A DNA stretch of 64,000 nucleotides from Pseudomonas sp. RSB 5.4 (GCF_037126175.1 NZ_CP146986.1:372001-436000); one strand, 5' to 3'; shown: positions 26,901 through 38,397, numbered from the stretch's first letter. Notes: a model not told the origin generated them from the sequence alone. A program made the numbers and translations.

Positions 26901-27420
26901 ACTGGAGACCCTGGAAAACGTCATCCGCAAGATCGACAAGGAAACCCGTAATCGCTTCAAAGATACCTTTGATCAGATCAATGGCGGTTTACAGGCACTT
27001 TTCCCGAAAGTTTTCGGTGGCGGGCGCGCGTATTTGGAACTGACGGGCGAAGATCTACTCGATACAGGGGTAACGATCATGGCGCAGCCGCCAGGGAAGA
27101 AGAACAGCACCATCCATTTGCTCTCCGGCGGGGAAAAAGCCCTGACCGCGCTGGCACTGGTTTTTGCGATCTTCAAATTGAATCCGGCGCCGTTCTGCAT
27201 GCTCGATGAAGTTGACGCGCCACTGGATGACGCTAACGTTGGACGCTACGCACGATTGGTTAAAGAGATGTCGCAGACCGTGCAGTTCATCTATATCACC
27301 CACAACAAGATCGCCATGGAAATGGCCGATCAACTGATGGGCGTGACGATGCACGAGCCGGGTTGTTCGCGACTGGTTGCAGTGGATGTCGAGGAGGCGA
27401 TGGCGATGGTGGACGCCTGA
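23932..27420 (+). CDS. smc: chromosome segregation SMC protein
   Basis: 1162 residues with the full SMC layout: N-terminal Walker A GPNGCGKS (31-38), long coiled coil to about 500, hinge (about 510-640), second coiled coil, then the C-terminal head with signature LSGGEKALTALAL near 1065 and Walker B CMLDEVDAPLDDAN. It is a homodimeric DNA-loop-forming ATPase for chromosome organisation. The start is GTG at 23932 (MRLKCIKLAGFKSF), only 2 bp after the upstream GntR stop. zipA and ligA follow, a common Pseudomonas order. Confidence 0.97.
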   Translation: MRLKCIKLAGFKSFVDPTTVNFPSNMAAVVGPNGCGKSNIIDAVRWVMGESSAKNLRGESMTDVIFNGSTSRKPVSQASIELVFDNSAGTLLGEYAAYAEISIRRKVTRDSQTTYYLNGTKCRRRDITDIFLGTGLGPRSYSIIEQGMISKLIESKPEDLRNFIEEAAGISKYKERRRETENRIRRTHENLARLTDLREELERQLERLHRQAESARKYQEYKAEERQLKAQLSALRWQDLNDQVGQRESIIGTQEVSFEALVAEQRNADAAIERLRDGHHELSERFNLVQGRFYSVGGDIARVEQSIQHGQQRLRQLQDDLKEAERARLETESHLGHDRTLLLTLGEELDMLTPEQEVTSAAAEEAAAALEEAELTMHGWQEQWDTFNLTAAEPRRQAEVQQSRIQQLETSMERLADRQKRLAEERDLLSADPEDAAIMALNEQLAESEATLEDLQTSEEAQVEKLEQLRQELQQALTAQQQAQGDLQRLNGRLASLEALQQAALDPGTGTAEWLREQNLAERPRLAEGLKVEAGWELAVETVLGADLQAVLVDDFNGFDLSAFTQGDLRLLSPASDGVRVAGSLLDKVEAQIDLSPWLGQVKPVDSLEQALALRGQLSAGQSLISRDGYWVGRHFLRVRRASEAESGMLARGQEIETLQAEREEREATVEAMEARLQTLRAQQRQQENGREHLRRLLQDEARSQGELKAQLSAGKAKAEQLMLRRTRLDEELIELGEQRELEHEQVGEARMQLQKALDAMALDTEQRELLLAQRDSLRERLDRVRQEARQHKDHAHQLAVRLGSLRAQHDSTRQALERLEMQAERLTEKREQLSLNLEEGEAPLEELRLKLEELLDKRMTVDEELKTAQIALEDADRELREAEKRRTQAEQQSQMIRGQLEQQRMEWQALTVRRKALQDQLLEDGYDLNGVLATLTPEASERAAEEELERINARIQRLGAINLAAIDEYTQQSERKRYLDAQDADLVEALETLENVIRKIDKETRNRFKDTFDQINGGLQALFPKVFGGGRAYLELTGEDLLDTGVTIMAQPPGKKNSTIHLLSGGEKALTALALVFAIFKLNPAPFCMLDEVDAPLDDANVGRYARLVKEMSQTVQFIYITHNKIAMEMADQLMGVTMHEPGCSRLVAVDVEEAMAMVDA

Positions 27421-27679
27421 GTCAGCGTGGTGTCGGAAGGGTATTGATGTTCTGTAGGACTTTTTTACCGACTTCGACTTGCTGGCCAATCGACATATTC
27501 GCGCAAGCCAATGTGACAGACGGTGTAAAGTTGTCTTTGGTCGTGCTAGTTTAATGTCAATTTTTCGTATACGTGGGCAAAACGCCTGTCAGAACATAGA
27601 GTTGGCGCCACGTTTTAAAGCGGTTTGCAAAATGTAAACCCCTTATTTTTCAGCATTTTTTATAGAGGCACGGGATTAC

Positions 27680-28543
27680 ATGGAAATCGGTCTGCGCGAG
27701 TGGCTGATCGTCATCGGCATCATTGTGATAGCCGGTATTCTTTTCGATGGCTGGCGCCGTATGCGCGGCGGCAAGGGAAAACTGAAATTCCGTCTTGACC
27801 GAAGTCTGTCCAACCTGCCGGACGAGGACACCAGCGCTGAGCTGTTGGGCCCGGCCCGCGTGCTGGATACGCATAAAGAACCGCAACTGGACGAACACGA
27901 TCTGCCGTCGGTGAGCATGCCGGCCCGCGAAGCTCGCGAGCCTCGCGAATCCGGTTCGAAACGTGGCAAGCGCGGCAGCAACGGTCCGGCCCAGGGCGAC
28001 CTGAACCTCGACCTGGACCTGGACGGCGGCCCGAGCTTCAGCAGCCGTGATGATGACTTCGTCGAAGACATCAAGCCGTCGCCAGCGGTGGTCGACAAGG
28101 ATCAGCCGCAAGCCGAAGAAGTGCTGGTGATCAGCGTGATCTGCCGCGACGCCGCCGGCTTCAAAGGCCCGGCCCTGCTGCAGAACATTCTCGAAAGCGG
28201 TCTGCGTTTTGGCGAGATGGATATTTTCCACCGCCACGAAAGCATGGCCGGCAACGGTGAAGTGCTGTTCTCCATGGCCAATGCGGTCAAGCCGGGCATC
28301 TTCGATCTGGACGACATCGACCATTTCAGCACCCCGGCGGTGAGCTTCTTCCTCGGCCTGCCAGGCCCGCGTCATCCGAAGCAGGCTTTCGACGTGATGG
28401 TCGCGGCAGCGCGCAAGCTGTCCCAGGAACTGAACGGCGAGCTGAAAGATGACCAGCGCAGCGTACTGACCGCGCAGACCATCGAGCACTACCGTCAGCG
28501 CATCGTCGAATTCGAACGCCGCGCCCTGACCCAGAAGCGCTAA
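27680..28543 (+). CDS. zipA: cell division protein ZipA
   Basis: A 287-residue bitopic membrane protein. The N-terminal helix at residues 7-24 ([19 protein letters not shown]) anchors it with the body in the cytoplasm. A charged, low-complexity linker spans 30-140 ([11 protein letters not shown]). The C-terminal FtsZ-binding domain is at about 145-280 ([24 protein letters not shown]). ZipA tethers FtsZ to the inner membrane at the divisome. The ~260 bp gap from smc is somewhat AT-rich and probably holds its promoter; no other feature is seen there. Confidence 0.95.
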   Translation: MEIGLREWLIVIGIIVIAGILFDGWRRMRGGKGKLKFRLDRSLSNLPDEDTSAELLGPARVLDTHKEPQLDEHDLPSVSMPAREAREPRESGSKRGKRGSNGPAQGDLNLDLDLDGGPSFSSRDDDFVEDIKPSPAVVDKDQPQAEEVLVISVICRDAAGFKGPALLQNILESGLRFGEMDIFHRHESMAGNGEVLFSMANAVKPGIFDLDDIDHFSTPAVSFFLGLPGPRHPKQAFDVMVAAARKLSQELNGELKDDQRSVLTAQTIEHYRQRIVEFERRALTQKR

Positions 28544-28549
28544 GGCCAA

Positions 28550-31048
<2,499 letters not shown>

Positions 31049-31074
31049 TACCTTTTCGGTCGGCAGTTTGTTTT

Positions 31075-31208
31075 TGTGGCGAGGGAGCTTGCTCCCGCTC
31101 GGCGACGAAGTCGTCGCAAAACCACCATCCTCGGTGTTTCAGGATAAATGAGGTCGCGTGGTTTCGGGGCTGCTTCGCAACCCCGGCGGGAGCAAGCTCC
31201 CTCGCCAC
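31075..31208. repeat. family B palindromic repeat pair
   Basis: TGTGGCGAGGGAGCTTGCTC at the left is matched by GAGCAAGCTCCCTCGCCACA at the right. It lies after ligA. Confidence 0.8.
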
Positions 31209-31300
31209 ATCGGCAGTGTCACTCAGTAGCTGCGCTGTATTCGGGAACATTGTTGTCTTCAGGATGATCTAGTCTTGGCAAGCCCCAGGGAGAGATCGCC

Positions 31301-32467
31301 ATGTACCGCTTTTTCGAGCAGCTCAGTTCTCGCATCGTCGCGCCGTTCATGGGCGAGTCTTCACGCAACAGCAAAATCTGGCCGTGCCGCTGCGGCCAGT
31401 CGCTGTTCTTTCGCAACAGTCAGTGCCTGGCGTGCAGCGCCATGCTGGGCTATCAGCCTGAAGAAAGTCGCCTGACCTCGCTGCAACCGGGGCCGCAGGA
31501 CGGTCGCTGGACACTCGATGCCGATCCCGGCGCCGGACTGTTCCGCCGCTGCGCCAACCTCGACACGCCCGCCGCGTGCAACTGGCTGCTGCCGGATAAC
31601 GGCCGCGACAGCCTGTGCATCGCCTGCAGCCTCAATCGCACCATCCCCGATCTCTCGGTGCCGGAAAACCCCGAACGCTGGCGCAAGGTCGAAATCGCCA
31701 AGCGCCGACTGGTGGCGCAACTGATCACCCTCGGCCTGCCGGTCATCCCGAAAGCCGTGGACGAAGCGACCGGTCTGGCCTTCGACTTCATCGGCGTCGA
31801 CCTCGAAGGCAACGCGCCGATGACCGGCCACGCCAACGGCCTGATCACCCTCGACATCAAAGAAGCCGACGACGCTCATCGCGAGCAGGTGCGGGCGGCA
31901 ATGCACGAACCCTATCGCACGCTGCTTGGGCATTTTCGGCATGAGGTCGGGCATTACTACTGGGACCGCTTGATCGCCAACGGCCCATGGCTCGAGTCGT
32001 TCCGCCAGCTGTTCGGCGACGAGCGCGCCAGTTACGCCGAAGCACTAGATCGTCATTATCAGCAAGGTGCCCCGCTGGACTGGCCGCAACACTACGTCAG
32101 CGCCTACGCGACCATGCACCCGTGGGAAGACTGGGCGGAAACCTGGGCGCATTACCTGCACATGATGGATGCGGTGGATACCGCGCTGGGTTTCGGCATG
32201 AGCGCGCGGGAAATGGACTTCGACTACCAGCCGTTTCCACCGAGCACGCTGTACGACCCGGAGCACCCCGGCGGCGCGGCGTTCCTGTCGTTCGTCAACG
32301 CCTGGATCGAACTGGCGGGCATGCTCAACGAGCTGTCACGCAGCATGGGGCAGCCGGATTTCTACCCGTTCGTGCTGCCTGCGGCGGCGATTGCCAAGTT
32401 GCACTTCATCCATCTGGTGATCCAGCAGGCGGGCGGCAAGGCGGATGAGGTGTTGCAGGCGCAATAG
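31301..32467 (+). CDS. zinc-ribbon putative metallopeptidase (DUF2248/Peptidase_Mx type)
   Basis: 388 residues. The N-terminal zinc ribbon has Cys29, 31, 42, 45 (CRCGQSLFFRNSQCLAC) and two further Cys pairs near 80-110. The catalytic-type HEVGHYYW near residue 213 matches HExxH of zinc metallopeptidases, and a later conserved WEDWAETWAHYLHM may supply the third ligand. No signal peptide or membrane helix is seen, so it should be cytoplasmic. The family is widespread in Proteobacteria, but its substrate is unknown to me. It has its own RBS (GAGAG) and no obvious operon partner. Confidence 0.8.
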   Translation: MYRFFEQLSSRIVAPFMGESSRNSKIWPCRCGQSLFFRNSQCLACSAMLGYQPEESRLTSLQPGPQDGRWTLDADPGAGLFRRCANLDTPAACNWLLPDNGRDSLCIACSLNRTIPDLSVPENPERWRKVEIAKRRLVAQLITLGLPVIPKAVDEATGLAFDFIGVDLEGNAPMTGHANGLITLDIKEADDAHREQVRAAMHEPYRTLLGHFRHEVGHYYWDRLIANGPWLESFRQLFGDERASYAEALDRHYQQGAPLDWPQHYVSAYATMHPWEDWAETWAHYLHMMDAVDTALGFGMSAREMDFDYQPFPPSTLYDPEHPGGAAFLSFVNAWIELAGMLNELSRSMGQPDFYPFVLPAAAIAKLHFIHLVIQQAGGKADEVLQAQ

Positions 32468-32510
32468 CAAGTGCTTGAAGCCCTTCATGTTTTTTATCTG
32501 AAACCAACGG

Positions 32511-32538
32511 TTGTAACTTCGCTTCAGATAGGTACAAT
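32511..32538 (+). promoter_or_regulatory. sigma-70 promoter of ffs
   Basis: TTGTAA (32511-32516) and TACAAT (32533-32538) are spaced by 16 bp, giving a start near 32545, about 26 nt before the mature RNA. Confidence 0.7.
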
Positions 32539-32570
32539 GGCGCGGCTCGCCGACAGGTGAGTGTCGTTAT

Positions 32571-32680
32571 GGTGACCCCATCGGTCCCCCCGCAACGATT
32601 ACCCGTGAACCTGGTCAGAGCCGGAAGGCAGCAGCCACAGCGGGAACATTGTGTGCCGGGGTGTGGCTGGTGGGGTTACC
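32571..32680 (+). ncRNA. ffs: signal recognition particle RNA (4.5S)
   Basis: A 110-nt rod-like RNA. The apical core CTGGTCAGAGCCGGAAGGCA and GCAGCCAC is the conserved Ffh-binding domain with its GGAA tetraloop. The ends GGTGACCCC and GGGGTTACC pair. The 3' half contains GTGTGCCGGGGTGTGGCTGG as in the E. coli molecule. It forms SRP with Ffh for co-translational membrane targeting. A sigma-70 promoter precedes it and a terminator follows at 32714-32742. Confidence 0.95.
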
Positions 32681-32713
32681 ACCTTAACGAACAACCAACG
32701 CTTCAACAGAACT

Positions 32714-32742
32714 GCATGGGTTTCGCCCACTGCGGTTTTTTT
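32714..32742 (+). terminator. Rho-independent terminator of ffs
   Basis: GCATGGG-TTTCG-CCCACTGC stem (one bulge) followed by GGTTTTTTT. Confidence 0.85.
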
Positions 32743-32772
32743 ATGCCTGCGATTCGAGCTGTCACGCCAGCC

Positions 32773-32804
32773 CCTGTGGGAGCGAGCCTGCTCGCGAAGG
32801 CTGC
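32773..32804. repeat. single REP family A element
   Basis: One core, CTGTGGGAGCGAGCCTGCTC followed by GCGAAGG, without a partner copy nearby. It lies downstream of ffs. Confidence 0.8.
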
Positions 32805-32903
32805 CCCCCGATGCCTGTTCAGCCACCAAGGTTGAACAGTGGCATACTCCACCGTCTTGCTGCGCGCGTCGTTGACAAGTTCGCGCCCTGGCTATGAGGT
32901 TGT

Positions 32904-34853
32904 ATGCACCCGGAACATCACGATTTATCCACCGCCGTGTACTTGCCTGTGACGGACGAGACCTGCGCGAGCCTGTTGCAGCCCGAGGGTGCGAAAATCC
33001 TCGGCGAGCTGACGGATGCGCAATTGGCCGCCGTGCTGGTGATCCAGAATCTGGCCCAGGCCGCCGAAAAGGATCTCACCGCCTCGGCGGCGGAGAAGGT
33101 GCTGGCGCGGCTGATCGCCTGGGCGGTCGATGGCGGGGCAGGGCTGCTGTCCGAGGCGCAGCGGCTGTTCGATCCGCGCCAGTTGTACTTCGGCCTGAAC
33201 GCCATCAGGGGATTGAACCTGCGTCTGCTGTTGGCCGAAGAGGTGTCGGCGCAGGATTACCTGCTGCCCGATGGCAAGTGGGATGACGAGTTCAAGACGC
33301 GCCACCACGCGGTCAACAATCCGTTCAGTCAGCAGATGATCAGCCCGGCGCACCGCGAGCGCTGGCTCAGCGCTGCGCAAGACAAACTGGTCAGAACTTT
33401 CCGCGCCAACCTCGATGAAGACCTGCACGTTCAAGGCTACGCCGGGATCGGCAAGAGCCACCTGGTCGGCGCGTTGACCGAGTGCCTGCGCCCAGAGAAA
33501 ACCCTGCTGCTGGCACGCACCCCGGAAAAACTCGCAACCCTGTGCCAGCGCATGGGCGTAGGCAGTGAGCGCAAGCCCGGCATCACCTTTGAGGCGTTCG
33601 CGCGCGGGCTGATTTACGGGCGCAAGCCGCAGCCGGCAGGGGCCGCCGGCCGAGTCGCGAGCAAGCAGAGCCTGGCGCAGGAGCTGAACATCCTCGGCTT
33701 TCGCGAGCATGACGCGCAAAGGACCCTCAACGTCTGTCTGGAAACCCTCGAGCGCTATTGCCACTCCCGGGATTACAGCCTGTCGGCGCATCATCTGCCG
33801 TATTTCAAACTGTCCTTGTCCGGTCTTGAGTCCAAGGTGCTGCTGGAATATTCGAGCCGCGTCTGGACTTACCTTGAGGCCAACCCGGCGTGGGGCCGGC
33901 AGAGCGGCTTCGAAGCGTTGTTGCTGATCAAACGGGCAAGTCTGGCGGGCTGCGTGGTGCCGCCGCGTTATAGCCACGTGCTGATCGACGAGAGCCAGGA
34001 CATTCCCGCTTCGCTGCTGCAGATTATCGAGCGCGGCCGGCAGGTGCTGATCACGCTGGGCGATGAGTACCAGCATGCCGAGCGCGATCTGGTGAAAAGA
34101 AAGCGTGAAGTGCGCCAGAGCGATATCACCTATTCGGTGCGCTCGGGGCGCAACGTCGAACGTCTGGTCAATCCGCTGATTTCCCGGCACTCGGAAAAGA
34201 GCAAGGTGCCTTTCGAAGGCGCACGTGAGGCGGACGTCGGCATCGAGTTTTATCCACAGGGCTTCGTCCCGCCGGAAGGTTGTGTGGTGCTGACAGCGTC
34301 CCCGTGGGACACCATGAAGTGGGCCATGCAACTGCACGATGCCAATTGCCTGTTCTGCTTCGCCGACATGCAGGCGCAGCGCGACCTCGAGCATTTCATG
34401 ACCAGCGCCATCGAGTTGTTCAAGGTCGATTACTACAGTTCCACGCACAGCGAGAAGGGCCCGCATCGCTATTTCAGCGACTTGCCGAAGTGGCAACAGG
34501 TACGCGATGCCAATCAGTTCGACGAGGCGTTTCTGTGGGTCGAGGCCGAGCTGGAGAAAGGCTTCAAGGTCGCTGACCTGACCCGGCTCAACCGGATGAT
34601 CGGCGGCCGCGGCAAAAGCTGCTTGCTGATGCAGGCGCAGGAGGCCGGCGGCATGGAGTTCGACCGCGTTCTGCTGACGCCTGAGCTGCTGACCAACGTG
34701 CAGTTCAAGGACGCCTACGCGTTCGACCAGCGGATCTGCGCCGTGTACATCGCCATCTCCCGCGCCCGACAGCAGCTTTACCTGCCGTACGATGTGGTCG
34801 AGTGGATCGAGTTTCACGACTACCAGAAATTCCGCGAGTCGCACGGTTACTGA
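32904..34853 (+). CDS. SF1 (UvrD-like) helicase-type ATPase, unassigned
   Basis: 649 residues. A ~160-residue N-terminal region without known motifs precedes an SF1 motor: Walker A GYAGIGKSH (177-185), Walker B VLIDESQDIP (about 358-367), GDEYQHA (motif III-like, 385), SVRSGRNVE (motif IV-like), GGMEFDRVLL (motif V-like) and AISRARQQLYL (motif VI, about 616-626). The order matches UvrD/PcrA-like helicases, but the protein is short and motif IV departs from the usual NYRS. No nuclease domain is visible. It stands alone between ffs and the solute-binding gene; ATG 32904 follows GAGG. A DNA repair or defence role is possible but not shown. Confidence 0.75.
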   Translation: MHPEHHDLSTAVYLPVTDETCASLLQPEGAKILGELTDAQLAAVLVIQNLAQAAEKDLTASAAEKVLARLIAWAVDGGAGLLSEAQRLFDPRQLYFGLNAIRGLNLRLLLAEEVSAQDYLLPDGKWDDEFKTRHHAVNNPFSQQMISPAHRERWLSAAQDKLVRTFRANLDEDLHVQGYAGIGKSHLVGALTECLRPEKTLLLARTPEKLATLCQRMGVGSERKPGITFEAFARGLIYGRKPQPAGAAGRVASKQSLAQELNILGFREHDAQRTLNVCLETLERYCHSRDYSLSAHHLPYFKLSLSGLESKVLLEYSSRVWTYLEANPAWGRQSGFEALLLIKRASLAGCVVPPRYSHVLIDESQDIPASLLQIIERGRQVLITLGDEYQHAERDLVKRKREVRQSDITYSVRSGRNVERLVNPLISRHSEKSKVPFEGAREADVGIEFYPQGFVPPEGCVVLTASPWDTMKWAMQLHDANCLFCFADMQAQRDLEHFMTSAIELFKVDYYSSTHSEKGPHRYFSDLPKWQQVRDANQFDEAFLWVEAELEKGFKVADLTRLNRMIGGRGKSCLLMQAQEAGGMEFDRVLLTPELLTNVQFKDAYAFDQRICAVYIAISRARQQLYLPYDVVEWIEFHDYQKFRESHGY

Positions 34854-34878
34854 ATAATTCTCCGTCGGAAATATCCTC

Positions 34879-34969
34879 CTGTGGGAGCGGGCTTGCTCGC
34901 GAAGGCGGTGTGCCAGTTAACGAATCAGGTGACTGACACACCGCCTTCGCGAGCAAGCCCGCTCCCACA
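34879..34969. repeat. REP family A doublet
   Basis: Inverted GTGGGAGCGGGCTTGCTCGC cores lie between the convergent helicase-like and solute-binding genes. Confidence 0.9.
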
Positions 34970-34974
34970 ATGGG

Positions 34975-35724
34975 TTATGGGGTGGTTTCCGAGGACCCGG
35001 TATACAACCGGATAATGTCATCAATCTCCCCCGACATTTTCATCCGCAACAACGTGCGCAAGATCCGCTGCACCGGCACCTGCGGGTCGTTGCGGACGTA
35101 GCAGCCGACCTGCTGCTCCTGCAGCACCGCCACCCCGTGCAGTTGCTGCGCGGGCAGCAGGCGCTGGTTGAACCAATCCAGCGTCCATTGATTGCTCACC
35201 GCATAGCGGTAGCGCCCGGCCAGGAGTTTTTCCAGCACTTGTTCCTGATTGCGCGCGTCGTCGCGTTGCAGGCGATCGGCGTCGAACAGCGGTTGCAGGG
35301 TCGGGTAGGTGTAGCCGAGCACGGTGCCGATCGATTGGCGTGCAAGGTTCGCCGGATCGACGCGTGGTGGTTGATCCTGGCGGCCGATCAGCAGATCGCG
35401 CTGGAACAGCAGCGGAATGCTCCAGATGTAATCGCCGGACTGATTCGGCAGCCACGATTGTGCGGCATAGCAGCGCACATCGACTTCACCGCGCTCCATG
35501 GCACTTTGTACTCGGGTGCGCGGCAGGACGTGGAATTCGGCCGGTACGCCGACCTGCGTCGCGAGACTGAGCATGATGTCGTGGAGGATGCCCTGGGTCG
35601 GGTGGCCGTGGTCGATCTGCACCATCGGCATCGCCCAGCTGTCGGCCACGACGAAGCGCAGCGGCGGTTCGGACGCGCTCACGCTCAGGCTGATCCCCAA
35701 TAATGCTCCCAAGGCCCAACGCAT
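34975..35724 (-). CDS. periplasmic substrate-binding protein (SBP_bac_3-like)
   Basis: 249 residues. A signal peptide occupies residues 1-17 (MRWALGALLGISLSVSA). The rest follows the family 3 solute-binding fold: FVVADSWAMPMVQ, GILHDIMLSLATQVG, RTRVQSAMERGEVDVRC, IGTVLGYTYPTL and a C-terminal helix. No transporter permease or ATPase gene is adjacent, so it may be an orphan binding protein or sensor partner. The reading frame runs on to 36786 in antisense to dnaX, but ATG 35724 has GGAGC upstream and yields the signal peptide. Divergent from dnaX. Confidence 0.8.
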   Translation of the reverse strand: MRWALGALLGISLSVSASEPPLRFVVADSWAMPMVQIDHGHPTQGILHDIMLSLATQVGVPAEFHVLPRTRVQSAMERGEVDVRCYAAQSWLPNQSGDYIWSIPLLFQRDLLIGRQDQPPRVDPANLARQSIGTVLGYTYPTLQPLFDADRLQRDDARNQEQVLEKLLAGRYRYAVSNQWTLDWFNQRLLPAQQLHGVAVLQEQQVGCYVRNDPQVPVQRILRTLLRMKMSGEIDDIIRLYTGSSETTP

Positions 35725-35868
35725 AAATGCTCCGATGAGTCCCGATCCCGAGCCGATATTTCCCCGCCAACAGCAGCTTAGCCAGATTAGACGAGCACAC
35801 CGGATGCAATTTTGCCCTTGCTCCGCTAGCATTAGCCGCTTCAGCTTCCTTCGTTGCGACGGTTTTCG

Positions 35869-37962
35869 ATGAGTTATCAGGTTCTTGCACGTAAATGGCG
35901 TCCGCGCTCGTTCCGCGAAATGGTCGGCCAGACCCATGTGCTCAAGGCTCTGATCAATGCCTTGGACAGCCAGCGGCTGCACCACGCGTACTTGTTCACC
36001 GGTACCCGCGGGGTCGGTAAGACCACCATTGCGCGGATCATTGCCAAATGCCTGAACTGTGAAACAGGTATCACCTCCAGCCCCTGTGGCGAGTGTTCGG
36101 TGTGTCGCGAGATCGATGAAGGGCGTTTCGTCGACCTGATCGAGATCGACGCCGCGAGCCGGACCAAGGTCGAGGACACTCGCGAGCTGCTCGACAACGT
36201 GCAGTACGCGCCGAGCCGCGGGCGCTTCAAGGTCTACCTGATCGACGAAGTGCACATGCTTTCCAGCCATTCCTTCAATGCGCTGTTGAAAACCCTCGAA
36301 GAGCCACCGCCGTACGTCAAGTTCATCCTGGCGACCACTGATCCGCAGAAACTTCCGGCAACGATTTTGTCGCGCTGCCTGCAGTTCTCCCTGAAGAACA
36401 TGACGCCTGAGCGCGTGGTCGAGCATTTGACCCACGTCCTCGGCGCCGAAAACGTGCCGTTCGAAGACGACGCGCTGTGGTTGCTGGGCCGCGCTGCCGA
36501 CGGCTCGATGCGTGACGCCATGAGCCTGACCGACCAGGCCATCGCCTTCGGTGAAGGCAAGGTGCTGGCCGCCGACGTGCGGGCGATGCTCGGCACGCTG
36601 GATCACGGCCAGGTCTTCGACGTGCTGCACGCACTGATCGAGGGCGATGCCAAGGCGTTGCTTGAAGCCGTGCGTCACTTGGCTGAGCAGGGGCCGGACT
36701 GGAATGGCGTGCTCTCGGAAATTCTCAATGTGCTGCACCGCGTCGCCATCGCCCAGGCATTGCCTGAAGGTGTCGACAACGGCCATGGCGACCGTGACCG
36801 CGTGTTGGCGCTGGCGCAGGCGCTACCGGCCGAAGATGTGCAGTTCTATTACCAGATGGGCCTGATCGGTCGCCGCGACTTGCCGCTGGCGCCGGACCCG
36901 CGTGGTGGGTTCGAGATGGTCTTGCTGCGGATGCTGGCCTTCCGGCCCGCGGACACGGCGGACGCCCCGAGGCAACCGCTAAAGCCAGTGGGGATCAGCC
37001 AGGCCACAGTTGATTCCGCAAACTCAGTGGCTGCCGCGCCTGAACCTGCGCCGGTAGTCGCTGCGGCTGTTGCGCCTGCACCGGTTGCTGCGCCAGTGCC
37101 AGCCCCGGCTCCTGAGCCAGCGTCTGTGGTGTCCGCTGCGCCGGTACCTGCGCCAGAACCAGAACCTGAGCCAGTCGTCGCCGAAGCGGTAGTCGACCTG
37201 CCGTGGAACGATCCGGTCGAACCCGAGCCACAGCCCGAGCCGGTGCAACAACCAGCCGTCGAACCGGTGCTGGAAACCGCCGCCGAGCAGCCCGAGTTGC
37301 CGCCGATGCCGCTGCCGACCCCGGACAGCGTGGTGCCGGATGCACCGGAGTGGGCCGCGGCGCCGATTCCCGAGCCGTCGGTCGCCGACGTCGATGCCGC
37401 CACGCCGGGCATGGACCTCGACGACGAGCCACCGCTGGACGAAGACTACATCGAGCCGGACATGGATTCGGCCTACAGCTACCTCGACGACCTGGCCAGT
37501 GAACACACCGCCGAGCCGGCCCCGGAACCCGAGCCGGAGCCTGCCGCTGCGCCGGCCACCGGTCTGGCGTTGCAATGGCTTGAGCTGTTCCCGCAACTGC
37601 CGATCTCCGGCATGACCGGCAGCATCGCCGCCAACTGCACGCTGATCGCGGTCGATGGCGACCATTGGCTGATGCACCTGGACCCGGCGCACAGCGCGCT
37701 GTTCAACGCCACGCAACAGCGGCGCCTGAACGATGCATTGAACCAGTTCCACGGTCGCACGTTGACCCTGACCATCGAGCTGATCAAGCCCGAGCAGGAA
37801 ACCCCGGCGCAGGCCGCGTCCCGTCGCCGGGCCAACCGTCAGCGCGAGGCGGAGGAATCGATCCACGGTGATCCGTTCATCCAGCAGATGGTCCAGCAGT
37901 TCGGTGCGGTCGTGCGACACGATACTATTGAACCTGTCGATGCCTTGGTCGCCCAAGGTTAA
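35869..37962 (+). CDS. dnaX: DNA polymerase III subunits tau/gamma
   Basis: 697 residues. The AAA+ clamp-loader module has Walker A GTRGVGKT (45-52), zinc Cys64, 73, 76, 79 and Walker B LIDEVHML, then the lid domain and oligomerisation domain to about 365. A Pro/Ala/Glu-rich linker runs to about 560, and a tau-specific C-terminal domain follows that contacts the polymerase. ATG 35869 gives the canonical MSYQVLARKWRP start; an upstream in-frame start at 35854 is rejected. I did not identify an E. coli-type A-rich frameshift site. ybaB follows, likely in the same transcript. Confidence 0.96.
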   Translation: MSYQVLARKWRPRSFREMVGQTHVLKALINALDSQRLHHAYLFTGTRGVGKTTIARIIAKCLNCETGITSSPCGECSVCREIDEGRFVDLIEIDAASRTKVEDTRELLDNVQYAPSRGRFKVYLIDEVHMLSSHSFNALLKTLEEPPPYVKFILATTDPQKLPATILSRCLQFSLKNMTPERVVEHLTHVLGAENVPFEDDALWLLGRAADGSMRDAMSLTDQAIAFGEGKVLAADVRAMLGTLDHGQVFDVLHALIEGDAKALLEAVRHLAEQGPDWNGVLSEILNVLHRVAIAQALPEGVDNGHGDRDRVLALAQALPAEDVQFYYQMGLIGRRDLPLAPDPRGGFEMVLLRMLAFRPADTADAPRQPLKPVGISQATVDSANSVAAAPEPAPVVAAAVAPAPVAAPVPAPAPEPASVVSAAPVPAPEPEPEPVVAEAVVDLPWNDPVEPEPQPEPVQQPAVEPVLETAAEQPELPPMPLPTPDSVVPDAPEWAAAPIPEPSVADVDAATPGMDLDDEPPLDEDYIEPDMDSAYSYLDDLASEHTAEPAPEPEPEPAAAPATGLALQWLELFPQLPISGMTGSIAANCTLIAVDGDHWLMHLDPAHSALFNATQQRRLNDALNQFHGRTLTLTIELIKPEQETPAQAASRRRANRQREAEESIHGDPFIQQMVQQFGAVVRHDTIEPVDALVAQG

Positions 37963-38029
37963 TAACTGAGGGCGTTCGGCGTTAAGCGCCGGGCGCTGTT
38001 TTGATCCAAGTACTTTTGAGGTGATTCCC

Positions 38030-38368
38030 ATGATGAAAGGTGGCATGGCCGGCCTGATGAAGCAGGCACAGCAGATGCAGGAAAAAATGGCCAAGATGCA
38101 GGAAGAACTGGCCAACGCCGAAGTCACCGGCAAGGCCGGTGGCGATATGGTCACCGTGGTGATGACCGGTCGTCACGACGTGAAAAGCGTCAGCATCGAC
38201 CCAAGCCTGGTTGAAGGTCTGAGCGAAGACGACAAAGAGATGCTGGAAGCCGTGGTCGCTGCCGCCGTCAACGACGCCGTGCGCAAGATCGAAGCCAACA
38301 GCCAGGAAAAAATGGGCAGCATGACCGCCGGCATGAACCTGCCAGCGGGTATGAAACTGCCATTCTGA
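38030..38368 (+). CDS. ybaB: YbaB/EbfC family nucleoid-associated protein
   Basis: A 112-residue Met- and Gln-rich DNA-binding protein ([19 protein letters not shown] then a conserved [15 protein letters not shown]). It forms dimers that bind DNA near dnaX-recR in many bacteria. GAGG at 38018-38021 favours ATG 38030 (the adjacent ATG 38033 is also possible) over the in-frame GTG 38021. In most relatives recR follows directly; here an oxidoreductase gene intervenes. Confidence 0.93.
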   Translation: MMKGGMAGLMKQAQQMQEKMAKMQEELANAEVTGKAGGDMVTVVMTGRHDVKSVSIDPSLVEGLSEDDKEMLEAVVAAAVNDAVRKIEANSQEKMGSMTAGMNLPAGMKLPF

Positions 38369-38397
38369 TTCGCCTTTGCGGGTTGGATGAGCTACAC

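Noticed and set aside
32571..32680. tRNA gene
   Set aside because: No cloverleaf; the sequence matches SRP RNA with the conserved Ffh-binding loop.
35725..36786. N-terminal extension of the solute-binding protein frame
   Set aside because: The extension is antisense to dnaX; a signal peptide and ribosome binding site define the start at 35724.
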